Below are positions 1-8,820 of a DNA stretch of 64,000 bases, one piece after another. Source of the DNA: Nocardioides aromaticivorans (GTDB lineage: Bacteria; Actinomycetota; Actinomycetes; Propionibacteriales; Nocardioidaceae). A model generated the notes under the pieces. The model had not been told where the DNA came from and ran no database searches. It worked only from the letters and a program-made list of their open reading frames with translations. Location: the NCBI RefSeq assembly GCF_013408525.1, contig NZ_JACBZM010000001.1:3348001-3412000 (forward strand), given 5' to 3'. Position 1 is the first letter of the stretch, and each line of letters begins with the position of its first letter. Made by a program: the position numbers and the translations under genes.

Positions 1-663
1 CTCGGCAGCGCGCGGATCGACGCCGCCGTCCACGACGACGCCCTCGGCCTGCTCGCCGCCGGGCACAACGGCACCCTGTCCTACGGCCCCGACGGCGAGC
101 GCCGGGGTGAGGGGCTGCGGGTGTTCGTGTGGGCGTTCGCGCCCGCCCCGCGGCTGCTGGTCTTCGGTGCGATCGACTTCGCCGCCGCCGTCGCGCGGGT
201 CGGCGGCTTCCTCGGCTACCGGGTGACCGTCTGCGACGCCCGGCCGGTCTTCGCCACCACGAGCCGCTTCCCGGGCGCCGACGAGGTCGTCGTCGACTGG
301 CCACACCGCTACCTGCAGGCCGAGCAGGAGGCCGGCCGGATCGACGGGCGCACCGTCATCACGGTGCTGACCCACGACCCGAAGTTCGACGTCCCGCTGC
401 TCGAGGTGGCCCTGCGCCTGCCCGAGGTCGGGTACGTCGGGGCGATGGGCTCGCGTCGTACCCACGACGACCGGATGGAGCGGCTGCGCGAGGCCGGCGT
501 CAGCGAGGCGGAGCTGCGGCGGCTGCACAGCCCCATCGGCCTCGACCTCGGTGCGCGCACCCCGGAGGAGACCGCGATCAGCATCGCCGCGGAGATCGTG
601 GCCGGGCGCTGGGGAGGATCGGGGGAGCCGCTCGCCGAGCGCGAGGGCCGGATCCACGCGTAG
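1..663 (+). CDS. XdhC/CoxI family molybdenum-cofactor insertion protein, 5' end outside the window
   Basis: The frame is open from base 1 and stops with TAG at 661-663, so about 220 C-terminal residues are visible. They form the Rossmann-like XdhC C-terminal domain: a strand LLVFGA, then VTVCDARPVF, then the conserved YVGAMGSRRTHDDR and SPIGLDLGARTPEETA segments. XdhC/CoxI proteins bind, sulfurate and insert molybdenum cofactor into xanthine-oxidase-family enzymes in the cytoplasm. The molybdenum hydroxylase operon at 5888-10405 is a natural client, although regulatory, HNH, hypothetical and lipoprotein genes lie between. Family assignment is firm; the client is inferred. Confidence 0.88.
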   Translation, partial: LGSARIDAAVHDDALGLLAAGHNGTLSYGPDGERRGEGLRVFVWAFAPAPRLLVFGAIDFAAAVARVGGFLGYRVTVCDARPVFATTSRFPGADEVVVDWPHRYLQAEQEAGRIDGRTVITVLTHDPKFDVPLLEVALRLPEVGYVGAMGSRRTHDDRMERLREAGVSEAELRRLHSPIGLDLGARTPEETAISIAAEIVAGRWGGSGEPLAEREGRIHA

Positions 664-683
664 GCGCCCTACCTCCGAAGGGG

Positions 684-699
684 AGTGATCACCGTCACA
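684..699. promoter_or_regulatory. Crp-like palindrome upstream of the GAF regulator
   Basis: The sequence AGTGA-N6-TCACA differs at one base from the Crp/GlxR-family consensus TGTGA-N6-TCACA. It ends nine bases before the proposed -10 box of the GAF regulator gene. Related sites lie upstream of the coxS-like gene, the alcohol dehydrogenase at 10506 and mno. Binding is inferred. Confidence 0.5.
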
Positions 700-708
700 C
701 CCCGGGAG

Positions 709-714
709 TAGTGT
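709..714 (+). promoter_or_regulatory. -10 box TAGTGT, probably leaderless transcript
   Basis: TAGTGT ends six bases before the ATG at 721, so transcription would begin at or next to the start codon, and no Shine-Dalgarno sequence precedes that ATG. The same arrangement recurs at several other genes in this window. No convincing -35 is visible. Confidence 0.45.
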
Positions 715-720
715 GCTGGC

Positions 721-1962
721 ATGGACGAGCTCCAGGAGCGGCGGAGGGCTGCGCTCTCGGCGTGGACCACCTTCGTCGAGCAGGGCGACCGCGCGGCGCC
801 GCTCGTGCGCCCGGAGATCCGGGACAGCTGGGAGCGGTCCGGCGCGGTCGTCGCCCGCGACGTCGTCGAGGCGCCGCTGGCCGACGAGTCGGAGACCCGC
901 TCGTTCTGGCAGGGCTCGCCGCTCCAGGTCGCCGTCGAGCGGGTCGAGGACGAGCTGCGCCGTACGGCCGAGGACGGCGACCTGGTGCTCGCCGTCACCG
1001 ACCCGGACACCCGCGTGCTGTGGACCTACGGCGGCCGGGTGATGCGCCGCAAGGCCGAGACCGTCAACTTCGTGATGGGCGGGCGCTGGGACGACCAGTC
1101 GGTCGGCACCAACGCCCTCGACCTCGCCAACCGGCTCGACCGGCCCGCGATGGTGTTCAGCGCCGAGCACTACGCGCCGATCGTGCACAACTGGGTCTGC
1201 TGGGCGGCGCCCGTGCACGACCCGGTCAGCGGTGCCAAGCTCGGCGTGCTCGACATCTCGACCACCTGGGACCGCACCCACCCGATCGGCCTCGCCACCG
1301 CGCGGGTGCTGGCCCGACTGGTCGAGCAGGCCCTGCCCCGCACCCAGCAGTACCTCCACGAGGCCGCCCCCGGCGACGAGCTGGTCGAGCCCGGTCTCGT
1401 CCTCAGCCTGCTCGGCACCGCCGAGGCCCGGATCGACGGCCAGCGCCTCCTGCTCAACCGCCGGCAGACCGAGATCCTCGCCCTGCTCGCGTTGCACCCC
1501 GACGGGCTCTCCCTCGACCAGCTCCACGCGATGCTCTACGGCGATCACGCGGTCACCTTCTCCACCCTCAAGGCCGAGGTCTCCCACCTGCGCCACGCCC
1601 TCGCCGGCCAGCTCGCGTCGCGGCCCTACCGCCTGCTGATGCCGATCGCCACCGACGTCGACCACGTGCTCGGCCTGCTCCGCCGCGGCGAGGTCGCGGC
1701 CGCCGTCGAGGCCTACGGCGGCGACCTCCTCCCCGGCACCGAGAGCCCGGCCCTCGTCGAGATGGGCGAGTACGTCGCCGTCGCCGTCCGCGAGGCGCTG
1801 CTGGCCGACCCCCAGCCCGACGCCGTCCTGCACTACGCCGAGCTGGCGCCGTACGACACCGCGGTGCTGGAGGCCTGCCTCGCCCGCCTCGCCCTCGACG
1901 GTCGTGTCGCCCACCCCTCGGTCCCGTTGCTGAAGGCGCGGTTGGCGGTCGCCGACGTCTGA
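721..1962 (+). CDS. GAF-domain transcriptional regulator, AcoR-like sensor without the AAA+ domain
   Basis: A 413-residue protein. The N-terminal part resembles AcoR-type regulators of alcohol and acetoin catabolism: RPEIRDSWERSG near residues 30-41, then a GAF domain with the hallmark DQSVGTNAL around 125-133 and LGVLDIS near 174-180. AcoR proteins continue into a sigma-54 AAA+ domain; this one does not. The last 170 or so residues (LLNRRQTEILALLALHPDGLSLDQL onward) look like a winged-helix DNA-binding region. It probably senses a small metabolite and regulates nearby genes, possibly the cox-like and alcohol genes. Effector and targets are unknown. The ATG follows a leaderless-type promoter with a Crp-like site. 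Confidence 0.82.
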   Translation: MDELQERRRAALSAWTTFVEQGDRAAPLVRPEIRDSWERSGAVVARDVVEAPLADESETRSFWQGSPLQVAVERVEDELRRTAEDGDLVLAVTDPDTRVLWTYGGRVMRRKAETVNFVMGGRWDDQSVGTNALDLANRLDRPAMVFSAEHYAPIVHNWVCWAAPVHDPVSGAKLGVLDISTTWDRTHPIGLATARVLARLVEQALPRTQQYLHEAAPGDELVEPGLVLSLLGTAEARIDGQRLLLNRRQTEILALLALHPDGLSLDQLHAMLYGDHAVTFSTLKAEVSHLRHALAGQLASRPYRLLMPIATDVDHVLGLLRRGEVAAAVEAYGGDLLPGTESPALVEMGEYVAVAVREALLADPQPDAVLHYAELAPYDTAVLEACLARLALDGRVAHPSVPLLKARLAVADV

Positions 1963-1965
1963 CCC

Positions 1966-2372
1966 GGTGGTCGAGGAGGTCGCGCAGCGACCTCGGTGGT
2001 CGAGGAGGTCGCGCAGCGACCGTCACGAGACCCCTGGCTCCGGTGCACCTGCTGTGCCCCCCTCCGCTGGTTGAGGTGCGAGGTGCGCCAGCGCCGAGCC
2101 TCGAAACCTCTGGCTCCGGTGCACCGGCTGTGCCCTGCGGTATGCCTGTGGTCGGGTCTTCAAGCGCAGCGACGAGGGAGCTGGGCGGGTCGTTGGGTCC
2201 GGCGGTCGGGTGCGGTCCGTCCGGTGGTCGAGGAGGTCGCGCAGCGACCGTCACGAGACCCCTTGCTCCGGTGCACCCGTTGTGCCCTTCGGTTGGGTGG
2301 GTGGTCGGGTCTTCAAACGCAGCGACGAGCGGCATGGGTGCGGGACTGGGTCGCGCGGTCGGGTGCGGTCCG
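1966..2372. repeat. Tandem imperfect duplication built around a palindromic intergenic repeat
   Basis: This gene-free stretch between the GAF regulator and the HNH gene holds three copies of a palindromic element (1966-1992 short; 1995-2032 and 2223-2260 full). Its core hairpin is GGTCGC-GCA-GCGACC. Blocks after the two full copies repeat too: CTCCGGTGCACC near 2038, 2114 and 2266; a 29-base block at 2148-2176 and 2301-2329 with one difference; and an identical 18-base block at 2202-2219 and 2355-2372. So a unit of about 150-225 bases is duplicated in tandem. The element recurs inverted at 48702-48733. No coding potential is evident. Confidence 0.8.
2069..2108. repeat. Second type of imperfect palindrome inside the duplication
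   Basis: The block begins GGTTGAGGTGCGAGG and ends CGAGCCTCGAAACC, which is close to its own reverse complement. It is present only in the first of the two tandem units and accounts for most of their length difference, so it looks like a separate element inserted there. Role unknown. Confidence 0.55.
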
Positions 2373-2491
2373 GCAGCCCGTGTTCACTCGTTGCACCACT
2401 TGTTCTGCACACCCCGTCGAGGGACTTTCCCCTGTCCACAGGCGGGTTTCCGTCGCTTCTTTGTGTCGGAGGTCGATGGGAGAATCCAGTC

Positions 2492-3784
2492 ATGGATCTC
2501 GGAACCAGCGGCACCGCGACAGCGGTTTCGACAGCCTCGCTGCTGTCGTGGATCGCTGACGACGCCGAGGTCCGTGACCACCTCCTGATCCGGGAGTGGA
2601 TGAACATCGCCGCCTGGGCTGAGGCCAACATCGTCGAAAGTCCCGAGGGTGCAGCGACGTTGACGGAGGGCTATCTCGACACCGGTGTCCCGATCGCCGG
2701 CCCGGGTGCCCCGCTCGTGAGCGAGTTCCGGTTGATGGAGCTGATCGCGGTGCTTGGCAGGTCGCCGGATGGTGGCCGGTCGTATGTGGGTCAGGTCATC
2801 GAGTGCGCCTGGCGCCTGCCGCTGCTGTATGCCGCCGTGGTGGACGGCCGGGTGGCGCCGTGGCGGGCCCAGCGCATCGCTGACCTGACGAGGTCGCTGC
2901 CGGCAGAAGCCGCGGAGTTCGTGGACCGGCACCTCGACGCCGCCGTCGGTGGGGTCGGCTGGGCGCAGCTCGAACGCCTCGTCACCGAGGCGATCCTCCG
3001 GTTCGACCCCGAACGCGCCGAGGCCGAACGGCAGGCCGCGAACGAGCACCGTCACTGCAACATCACCGACACCGATGAGCACGGCGGCGTGCACCTCGAG
3101 GCCTACCTCGATGCGGCCGACGGCCACGACCTCAACCAAGCCATCTCCCGGGAAGCAGCACTGCGGGGCCAGCTCGGCGACACCGACTCCCTCGATGTGC
3201 GTCGGGCGAAGGCGGTCGGTGCGATCGCCCGCCGCGACCTCGCCCTCGACCTGCTGATCGCCGACGAGACCACCGGCGAGGTCATCGCCCAAGCGCCCGG
3301 ACGGCGGGTCGAGCTGAATGTCCACATCACCGACACCGCCCTCACCGGCGACAACAACGTCGGGCGGTGTGAGGAGACCAGGTCACCCGTCCAGACGGCC
3401 CAGGTGAAGGAGTGGCTGCAGGTCCCCGGCACGACCGTCATCGTCCGGCCCGTCATCGACCTGGCCGACTGCATCCCGGTCGACTCCTACGAGATCCCCG
3501 ACCGCCACCAGCGACGCGTCCGGCTGCGCGACCACACCTGCCGGTTCCCCAACTGCCCCCAACAAGCGGTCCGCTGCGACCTCGACCACGCCAAGCCCCA
3601 TGGCGAGGGCGGGAAGACGTGTCCCTGCAACCTCGTCCCGCTCTGCCGCAGGCACCACCGCGCCAAGACCCACAGCCAATGGCGCTACCTCGTGATCCAG
3701 CCCGGCCACTACCTGTGGACCAGCCCCCACGGCCACCACTTCCACGTCGGCCCCGCCGGCACCACGATCCTCGACGGCTACTGA
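2492..3784 (+). CDS. DUF222/HNH endonuclease domain protein (13E12 repeat family)
   Basis: A 430-residue protein. The N-terminal two thirds match the actinobacterial DUF222 region: LIREWMNIAAWAEAN, then RLMELIAVLGRSPDG, then a charged helical segment with PEAERQAANEHRH-like spacing. The C-terminus is a zinc-type HNH nuclease: RDHTCRFPNC, then CDLDHAKPH and NLVPLCRRHHRAKTH, supplying the two cysteines and catalytic histidines. The ATG at 2492 was chosen because GGGAGA lies eight bases upstream and the domain starts soon after; longer frames run into the repeats. These genes are multicopy in many actinobacteria and are called REP13E12 in mycobacteria. A nuclease role is inferred; the biological role is unknown. 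Confidence 0.88.
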   Translation: MDLGTSGTATAVSTASLLSWIADDAEVRDHLLIREWMNIAAWAEANIVESPEGAATLTEGYLDTGVPIAGPGAPLVSEFRLMELIAVLGRSPDGGRSYVGQVIECAWRLPLLYAAVVDGRVAPWRAQRIADLTRSLPAEAAEFVDRHLDAAVGGVGWAQLERLVTEAILRFDPERAEAERQAANEHRHCNITDTDEHGGVHLEAYLDAADGHDLNQAISREAALRGQLGDTDSLDVRRAKAVGAIARRDLALDLLIADETTGEVIAQAPGRRVELNVHITDTALTGDNNVGRCEETRSPVQTAQVKEWLQVPGTTVIVRPVIDLADCIPVDSYEIPDRHQRRVRLRDHTCRFPNCPQQAVRCDLDHAKPHGEGGKTCPCNLVPLCRRHHRAKTHSQWRYLVIQPGHYLWTSPHGHHFHVGPAGTTILDGY

Positions 3785-3799
3785 CCACCAAGCCCCACA

Positions 3800-3818
3800 C
3801 CCCGCCCCACCGGCGGGG
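3800..3818 (+). terminator. Short GC hairpin after the HNH gene
   Basis: CCCCGCC and GGCGGGG pair as a 7-bp stem with a five-base loop, 15 bases after the stop codon. There is no T-tract, so terminator function is uncertain. Confidence 0.3.
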
Positions 3819-3882
3819 CCACCGGCATGTCCGGGCGACAAATCGGACGACAGGCGGGCCGGCGCGTGACGAGACTGGCCAG

Positions 3883-4308
3883 GTGACCGCACCTGACGCG
3901 CCCGACGACGTGCTCTGGGAGTCCGCCGTCCCCGGGAACGGCGTCGTACGCACGGTCATCGTCGACGGCGTCCACGCTGCCCGCTTCGACGACCTGAACG
4001 GTGACGGCCGCGAGATCGAGGTCAGCGTCTTCGTCCGGCGCGACCGGACCTGGTCGCGCGTCGGCCACCAGGACGACGTCGGGATCCCGGCAGTCGACGA
4101 AACACCGCTCTTCGGATGGATCGGCACAGGCGGCTGGGCGGTCGGTCGGGCGACGCCGGGGGACCGGGTGGAGGTCGACTGGATGGGCGAGCGCGCCGTG
4201 GTCGGCGTCGACGCCGGTGGATGGTGGTTGGCGGTGGTCTCCGGGGAGGTGCCGGAGGAGGATGACGAGCTGTCCTGGACCGGGCCGCGCACCCGCTCCT
4301 TCACTTGA
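3883..4308 (+). CDS. Hypothetical protein, 141 residues
   Basis: An open frame with actinobacterial codon use. I do not recognise the family. The protein is acidic and rich in beta-type segments (GVVRTVIVDGVHAARFDDL, EIEVSVFVRRDRTWSRVGHQDD, then GWAVGRATPGDRVEVDWMGE) and has no signal peptide or membrane segment. The GTG at 3883 is the first good start after the HNH gene; no clear ribosome binding site precedes it, so the start is uncertain. The stop overlaps the 3' end of the convergent lipoprotein gene by eight bases. Its position next to a 13E12-type gene could suggest an accessory origin. Confidence 0.55.
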   Translation: MTAPDAPDDVLWESAVPGNGVVRTVIVDGVHAARFDDLNGDGREIEVSVFVRRDRTWSRVGHQDDVGIPAVDETPLFGWIGTGGWAVGRATPGDRVEVDWMGERAVVGVDAGGWWLAVVSGEVPEEDDELSWTGPRTRSFT

Positions 4309-5743
4309 CCAGGTAGGCGGGGTGGTCCTCGTCCATCAACCAGTCCCGTGTGATGTGCACCTTCGTCAGCCGCTCGAGCAGCGTCCACGACGCCGGCCCG
4401 GTGTCGTTCTCCAGGTCGAGCCCCTTCTCCTCGGGCAGGTGCTTCGACTTGAGATAGTCCTGGCCGAGGAAGGGGTCGAAGCTGCGGACGACCTTGCCGT
4501 CGCGCGCGACGAGGACGTGGTCGTCGCCGTTGACGGTGTTGCCGTACGACGCGGCGAGGCCACCGATACGGCTGAGCGCGACGACCCTGTCCTCGTCGAC
4601 GAGCCCCCAGGTGAAGAGCACGACGCCGCCGTCGTGCTCGGCCACGCGGATCGCCCAGAAGCGCTCCGGGCTGACCTTCCGGCGGTTCGGGCCCAGGGCC
4701 TCGAGCGCCTCGGCGGCGGTGGCGTCCGGTACGACGACGATCTGGTAGCCGGAGGAGAACGAGTCGTCCGTGGCGGCCCAGCTGTAGGGCCGGCCGGGCT
4801 CGCGGGCGAGCTCCTCGTTGAGGTAGTCCAGCTCGTCCTCGGAGAGCGTCCAGCGCCCGGAGCCGATCTCGACGTAGGCGGGGGCGTGGCAGGCCGTGAG
4901 CGGTTCCCCGTCGTCACCCGGAGGCATCAGGAGCCCGACCTGCACGCCGCCCGACCAGCCGACGGTGAGGTCGTCCTGGAGGGCCTGGCCCGCGCCGTCC
5001 GACTGGGCGCAGTGCAGCGTCGGTGGATCGAGCGGCTGTTCGGTCCCCGTGCTGTTCGAGTAGTCCACCCTGACGTTCAGCCAAGGTCGCTGGCCGTCGC
5101 CGCCGACCGACTCCACCACGATGTCGATCGGCAGCCCGGGGGAGATCTCCTGCTGCCCGCCCGACGCCGGGGTCGGGCGGCGCTCGTTGAGCTCGTCGAC
5201 GATGTCGTCGGGCACGGTCCAGGCCTGCATGGTGCTTGACGAGCGCTCGCCCCGCAGGGTGAGGTCGATCGTGACCTCGCCCGTGCACTTCGGGATCGAA
5301 TCGCCCCTCGCGCCCCCACCGAGCATCGACAACCGCTCCTGGTACTCGACCGAGCCGTCGGCTGGGACGCGCCCAGGCCTCGGCGCCTCGCCCTCGACGG
5401 TGGCGCCGAAACCGCTCTCCTGCCCGTCGCAGGAGAGCTCGAGCTCAGGGATCACCCGCGACCTCGCGCCGGTGTTCTCGACCCGGACCGCCATCGCCAG
5501 CCACGCACCGCTGTCGTCGCCGTCGACCCCGACGACGTCCGCCCGGATCCGCAGCGTGTCGTCCCAGTCGACGTACTCTCCGAGGGGGTACTTCCCCTCC
5601 TCGAAGACCACCGGCGAGCCGGTGACGAAGCCCGGGTCCTCGCCGTAGGCGCCCGGGGTCGTCGGGTCGTTCGTGCCGCAGGCCGCCAGCATCGTCGCCG
5701 CACCCAGCACCAGCGCCGGCACCACGCCCCGAGACCACCTCAT
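4301..5743 (-). CDS. Secreted lipoprotein of unknown function
   Basis: A 480-residue protein starting MRWSRGVVPALVLGA, with a typical lipoprotein signal and lipobox LAAC, so it should be exported and lipid-anchored. The mature part looks like two regions. The first, about residues 30-280, alternates beta segments with a repeated theme (DIVVESVGGDGQRPWLNVRV resembles the earlier ADVVGVDGDDSGAWLAMAVRV), as in DUF4352-like lipoproteins. The second, about 330-480, resembles DUF6461-type domains (WAIRVAEHDGGVVLFTWGLVDEDRVVAL, then VNGDDHVLVARDGKVVRSFDPF). No enzymatic motif is seen. A possible -10 box TACGGT lies at 5752-5757 on this strand. It is divergent from the coxS-like gene. Confidence 0.72.
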   Translation of the reverse strand: MRWSRGVVPALVLGAATMLAACGTNDPTTPGAYGEDPGFVTGSPVVFEEGKYPLGEYVDWDDTLRIRADVVGVDGDDSGAWLAMAVRVENTGARSRVIPELELSCDGQESGFGATVEGEAPRPGRVPADGSVEYQERLSMLGGGARGDSIPKCTGEVTIDLTLRGERSSSTMQAWTVPDDIVDELNERRPTPASGGQQEISPGLPIDIVVESVGGDGQRPWLNVRVDYSNSTGTEQPLDPPTLHCAQSDGAGQALQDDLTVGWSGGVQVGLLMPPGDDGEPLTACHAPAYVEIGSGRWTLSEDELDYLNEELAREPGRPYSWAATDDSFSSGYQIVVVPDATAAEALEALGPNRRKVSPERFWAIRVAEHDGGVVLFTWGLVDEDRVVALSRIGGLAASYGNTVNGDDHVLVARDGKVVRSFDPFLGQDYLKSKHLPEEKGLDLENDTGPASWTLLERLTKVHITRDWLMDEDHPAYLVK

Positions 5744-5845
5744 GGCCGCAGACCGTAACCGCCAACGCCCCCGCGCCGGGGCAGAACAGGAAGAACCGGG
5801 ACCCCGACCCGGCGCGCAACCATCTGCCAACCTCACCATCCCTAG

Positions 5846-5861
5846 CGTGAGCCGCATCACA
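5846..5861. promoter_or_regulatory. Crp-like palindrome upstream of the molybdenum hydroxylase operon
   Basis: CGTGA-N6-TCACA differs at one base from the Crp/GlxR consensus. It overlaps a possible -10 box TAGCGT at 5843-5848 and ends 26 bases before the coxS-like ATG. Overlap with the promoter core would fit repression, if that -10 is the one used. Confidence 0.5.
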
Positions 5862-5887
5862 GGTCCCCTCGCGCTCAAGGGAGAGTC

Positions 5888-6367
5888 ATGGCCCGGATCA
5901 ACCTCACCGTCGACGGCCAGCAGGTCGCCGACGACGTCGAACCCCGGATGCTCCTCGTGCAGTACCTCCGGGAGAAGCTCGGCAAGACCGGCACCGTCAT
6001 CGGTTGCGACACCAGCAACTGCGGCGCGTGCACGGTCCACCTCAACGGCAGGAGCGTGAAGTCCTGCAACGTGCTGGCGGTCCAGGCCGACGGCGGGGAG
6101 GTCACGACCATCGAGGGCCTGGCCGGGGAGGACGGCCAGCTGCACAGGGTGCAGGAGTCGTTCCGGGAGTGCCACGGCCTGCAGTGCGGGTTCTGCACGC
6201 CCGGGATGATCATGCAGACCGTCGACCTGCTCAACGAGAACCCGAGCCCCTCCGAGGAGGCCATCCGGCTCGGCCTCGAGGGCAACCTGTGCCGCTGCAC
6301 CGGCTACCACAACATCGTGCGCGCCGTTCAGCACGCCGCCGGTACGACGGAGGGGGCATCGGCATGA
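5888..6367 (+). CDS. Molybdenum hydroxylase small subunit, two [2Fe-2S] clusters (CoxS-like)
   Basis: A 159-residue iron-sulfur subunit of the xanthine oxidase / CO dehydrogenase family. The plant-ferredoxin cluster uses Cys40, 45, 48 and 60 ([16 protein letters not shown]). The all-helical cluster domain uses Cys100, 103, 135 and 137 (CGFCTPG and NLCRCTGY). It passes electrons from the molybdenum site on the large subunit to FAD on the medium subunit. GGGAGAG lies just upstream of the ATG. The last four bases overlap the start of the large subunit gene, so translation is coupled. The substrate cannot be read from this subunit. Confidence 0.95.
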   Translation: MARINLTVDGQQVADDVEPRMLLVQYLREKLGKTGTVIGCDTSNCGACTVHLNGRSVKSCNVLAVQADGGEVTTIEGLAGEDGQLHRVQESFRECHGLQCGFCTPGMIMQTVDLLNENPSPSEEAIRLGLEGNLCRCTGYHNIVRAVQHAAGTTEGASA

Positions 6368-8820
6368 CCGCGACCCAGGAGCCCACGACCGGCCAGGAGA
6401 TCGGCCGCGACCGGCGACGCAAGGAGGACCAGCGCCTGATCACCGGCCGGACGCGGTGGACGGACAACATCACGCTGCCCGGGATGCTCCACCTGGCGAT
6501 GGTCCGCAGCCCGTTCCCGCACGCGCGGATCACGAACATCGACACGGACGCGGCGAAGGCCGCGACCAACGTGGTGGCGGTGCTGACCGGCGCCGACCTC
6601 GACGAGGGCCAGGGCGCCTGCATCAACGCGTGGCCGGTCGTCACCGACCAGGTCACCCCGGCGCACCTGCCGATGCCGACCGACCGGGTCGCCTTCGCGG
6701 GCGAGACGGTCGCCGTCGTGGTCGCCCGGTCCGCCGCGGAGGCGCGCGACGCCGCCGAGCTGGTGGAGGTCGACTACGAGGAGCTGCCGGCCGCGCTCGA
6801 CCTCAAGGAGGCGGCCACCGCGCACGAGACCGGGGGAGCGATCGCGCACCCCGACCTCGGCACCAACGTCAGCGCCGTCTGGCGCTTCGACTCGGCCGAG
6901 GCCGGGACCGGCGGCGACGTCGAGGCCGCGATCGCCGAGGCGCGCGCCAACGGCATCGTCATCGAGCGGGAGTACCGCCAGCAGCGGCTGATCCCGGCGT
7001 TCATGGAGCCGCGCAGCACGGTCGTCGACCCGACGGGCGAGCAGATCACGGTCTGGTCGGCCACCCAGGTCCCGCACATCCTGCGCTTCGCGATCGCCGC
7101 GACCACGGGCGTCCCCGAGTCGAAGATCCGGGTGATCGCCCCCGACGTGGGTGGCGGCTTCGGCGGCAAGCTGCAGCAGACGCCGGAGGAGATGATCACC
7201 TTCGCGGTGGCCCGCCGGCTCGGCAAGCCGGTGAAGTTCACCGAGACCCGCAGCGAGTCGCTGCTCACGGCCCACCACGGGCGCGACCAGTGGCAGCGGC
7301 TCACCCTCGCGGCGACCAAGGAGGGCCGGGTCACCGGCCTCAAGGTCGACCTGCTCGCGGACCTGGGCGCCTATGTCGCGATCGTGGGCGGCGGGGTGCC
7401 GGTGCTGGGCGCGTTCATGTTCAACGCGATCTACAAGTTCCCGGCGTACCAGTTCCAGACGACCAACATCCTCACCAACAAGACCTGGACCGACGCCTAC
7501 CGCGGCGCCGGCCGGCCCGAGGCCACCTTCGCCATCGAGCGGCTGATGGACGAGCTCGCGGCCGAGCTCGGCAAGGACCCGCTCGAGGTCCGCGAGATGA
7601 ACTGGATCAAGCACGAGGAGTTCCCGTTCACCACGGTCGCCGGCCTGGAGTACGACTCCGGCAACTACGAGGCCGCCACCGCGCGGGCCAAGGAGATGTT
7701 CGGGTACGACGCCCTCCGCGCCGAGCAGGCCGAGCGACGGGCCCGTGGCGACAAGGTCCAGCTCGGGCTGGGCGTCTCGACCTTCACCGAGATGTGCGGC
7801 CTCGCGCCGTCCCGCGTCCTGGGCAGCCTCAACTACGGGGCGGGCGGCTGGGAGCATGCCGAGGTCCGGATGCTCGCGACCGGCAAGGTCGAGGTCGTCA
7901 CCGGGGCGTCGGCCCACGGACAGGGGCACGAGACGGCGTTCAGCCAGATCGTGGCCGACCGGCTCGGCGTACCGTTCGAGGACGTCGAGATCCTGCACGG
8001 CGACACGCAGATCTCCCACAAGGGCCTGGACACCTACGGGTCCCGCAGCCTGGTCGTCGGCGGAGAGGCCCTGGTGCGGGCGCTCGACAAGGTCATCGAG
8101 AAGGCGCGGCCCGTCGCGGCCCACCTCCTCGAGGCCTCCGCCGACGACCTCGAGTTCAGCGGCGGCCGGTTCACCGTCAAGGGGACCGACCAGGGCATGG
8201 CGATCCAGGAGATCGCCACCGCCGTCTTCGCCGCGCACAACCTGCCCGACGGGATGGAGCCCTCGCTCGACTCCGAGGCGACCTACGACCCGGTGAACTT
8301 CAACTACCCCCACGGCACGCACCTGTGCGCGGTGGAGGTGGACACGGAGACCGGCCAGGTCAGGCTGCGCAAGTACGTCTGCTGTGACGACATCGGCGTG
8401 GTGATCAACCCGCTCATCGTCGCGGGCCAGGTCCATGGCGGCCTGGTGCAGGGCATCGCCCAGGCGCTCTGGGAGGAGGCCGTGTACGACGACAACGGCA
8501 CCCTCGTCACCGGGTCGTTCGTCGACTACCTGCTGCCCACGGCGGCCGACACGATCAGCTTCGAGATCGACCACACCACCTCTCCGTCGACCACCAACTC
8601 GCTCGGCACCAAGGGCGTCGGCGAGGCCGGCACGATCGCCTCGACGCCGGCCGTCGTCAACGCGGTCGTCGACGCGCTGCGCCCGCTGGGCGTCCACGAC
8701 GTCGCGATGCCGTGCACGCCCGAGCGGGTGTGGCGGGCCATCAACAGCGGGTCGTCCGGTGGCCGGACGACGGAGTCGGCCATGCCCCACTTCGACGAGT
8801 CGGAAGGAGGGGTCCAGTGA
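6364..8820 (+). CDS. Molybdenum hydroxylase large subunit, form II CoxL-like
   Basis: An 818-residue catalytic subunit binding molybdopterin cytosine dinucleotide. It has the family landmarks: [11 protein letters not shown] near residue 262, active-site loop AYRGAGR at 378-384, and catalytic glutamate Glu754 in KGVGEAG. Form I CO dehydrogenases, the proven CO oxidisers, carry the Cu-ligating cysteine in AYXCSFR; this protein has AYRGAGR, the form II signature, with no cysteine. Form II enzymes have poorly defined substrates, and aldehyde- or nicotinate-type oxidation is more likely than CO oxidation. The start overlaps the small subunit gene by four bases and the stop overlaps the medium subunit start by four. 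Confidence 0.93.
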   Translation: MTATQEPTTGQEIGRDRRRKEDQRLITGRTRWTDNITLPGMLHLAMVRSPFPHARITNIDTDAAKAATNVVAVLTGADLDEGQGACINAWPVVTDQVTPAHLPMPTDRVAFAGETVAVVVARSAAEARDAAELVEVDYEELPAALDLKEAATAHETGGAIAHPDLGTNVSAVWRFDSAEAGTGGDVEAAIAEARANGIVIEREYRQQRLIPAFMEPRSTVVDPTGEQITVWSATQVPHILRFAIAATTGVPESKIRVIAPDVGGGFGGKLQQTPEEMITFAVARRLGKPVKFTETRSESLLTAHHGRDQWQRLTLAATKEGRVTGLKVDLLADLGAYVAIVGGGVPVLGAFMFNAIYKFPAYQFQTTNILTNKTWTDAYRGAGRPEATFAIERLMDELAAELGKDPLEVREMNWIKHEEFPFTTVAGLEYDSGNYEAATARAKEMFGYDALRAEQAERRARGDKVQLGLGVSTFTEMCGLAPSRVLGSLNYGAGGWEHAEVRMLATGKVEVVTGASAHGQGHETAFSQIVADRLGVPFEDVEILHGDTQISHKGLDTYGSRSLVVGGEALVRALDKVIEKARPVAAHLLEASADDLEFSGGRFTVKGTDQGMAIQEIATAVFAAHNLPDGMEPSLDSEATYDPVNFNYPHGTHLCAVEVDTETGQVRLRKYVCCDDIGVVINPLIVAGQVHGGLVQGIAQALWEEAVYDDNGTLVTGSFVDYLLPTAADTISFEIDHTTSPSTTNSLGTKGVGEAGTIASTPAVVNAVVDALRPLGVHDVAMPCTPERVWRAINSGSSGGRTTESAMPHFDESEGGVQ

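Noticed and set aside
1966..2372. Possible CRISPR array
   Set aside because: Repeats are few, unevenly spaced, contain duplicated flanks instead of unique spacers, and no cas genes are near.
2210..2491. Upstream start for the HNH protein
   Set aside because: The extension would lie in the repeat block and lacks domain similarity; ATG at 2492 has a ribosome binding site.
129..2588. Very long plus-strand open frame of 819 codons
   Set aside because: It crosses XdhC, the GAF regulator and the repeat block in another frame; its product is Arg/Ala/Pro/Gly repeats typical of GC-rich shadow frames.
6328..8790. 820-codon minus-strand frame opposite the large molybdenum subunit
   Set aside because: It is an antisense shadow; the plus-strand protein has all catalytic motifs.
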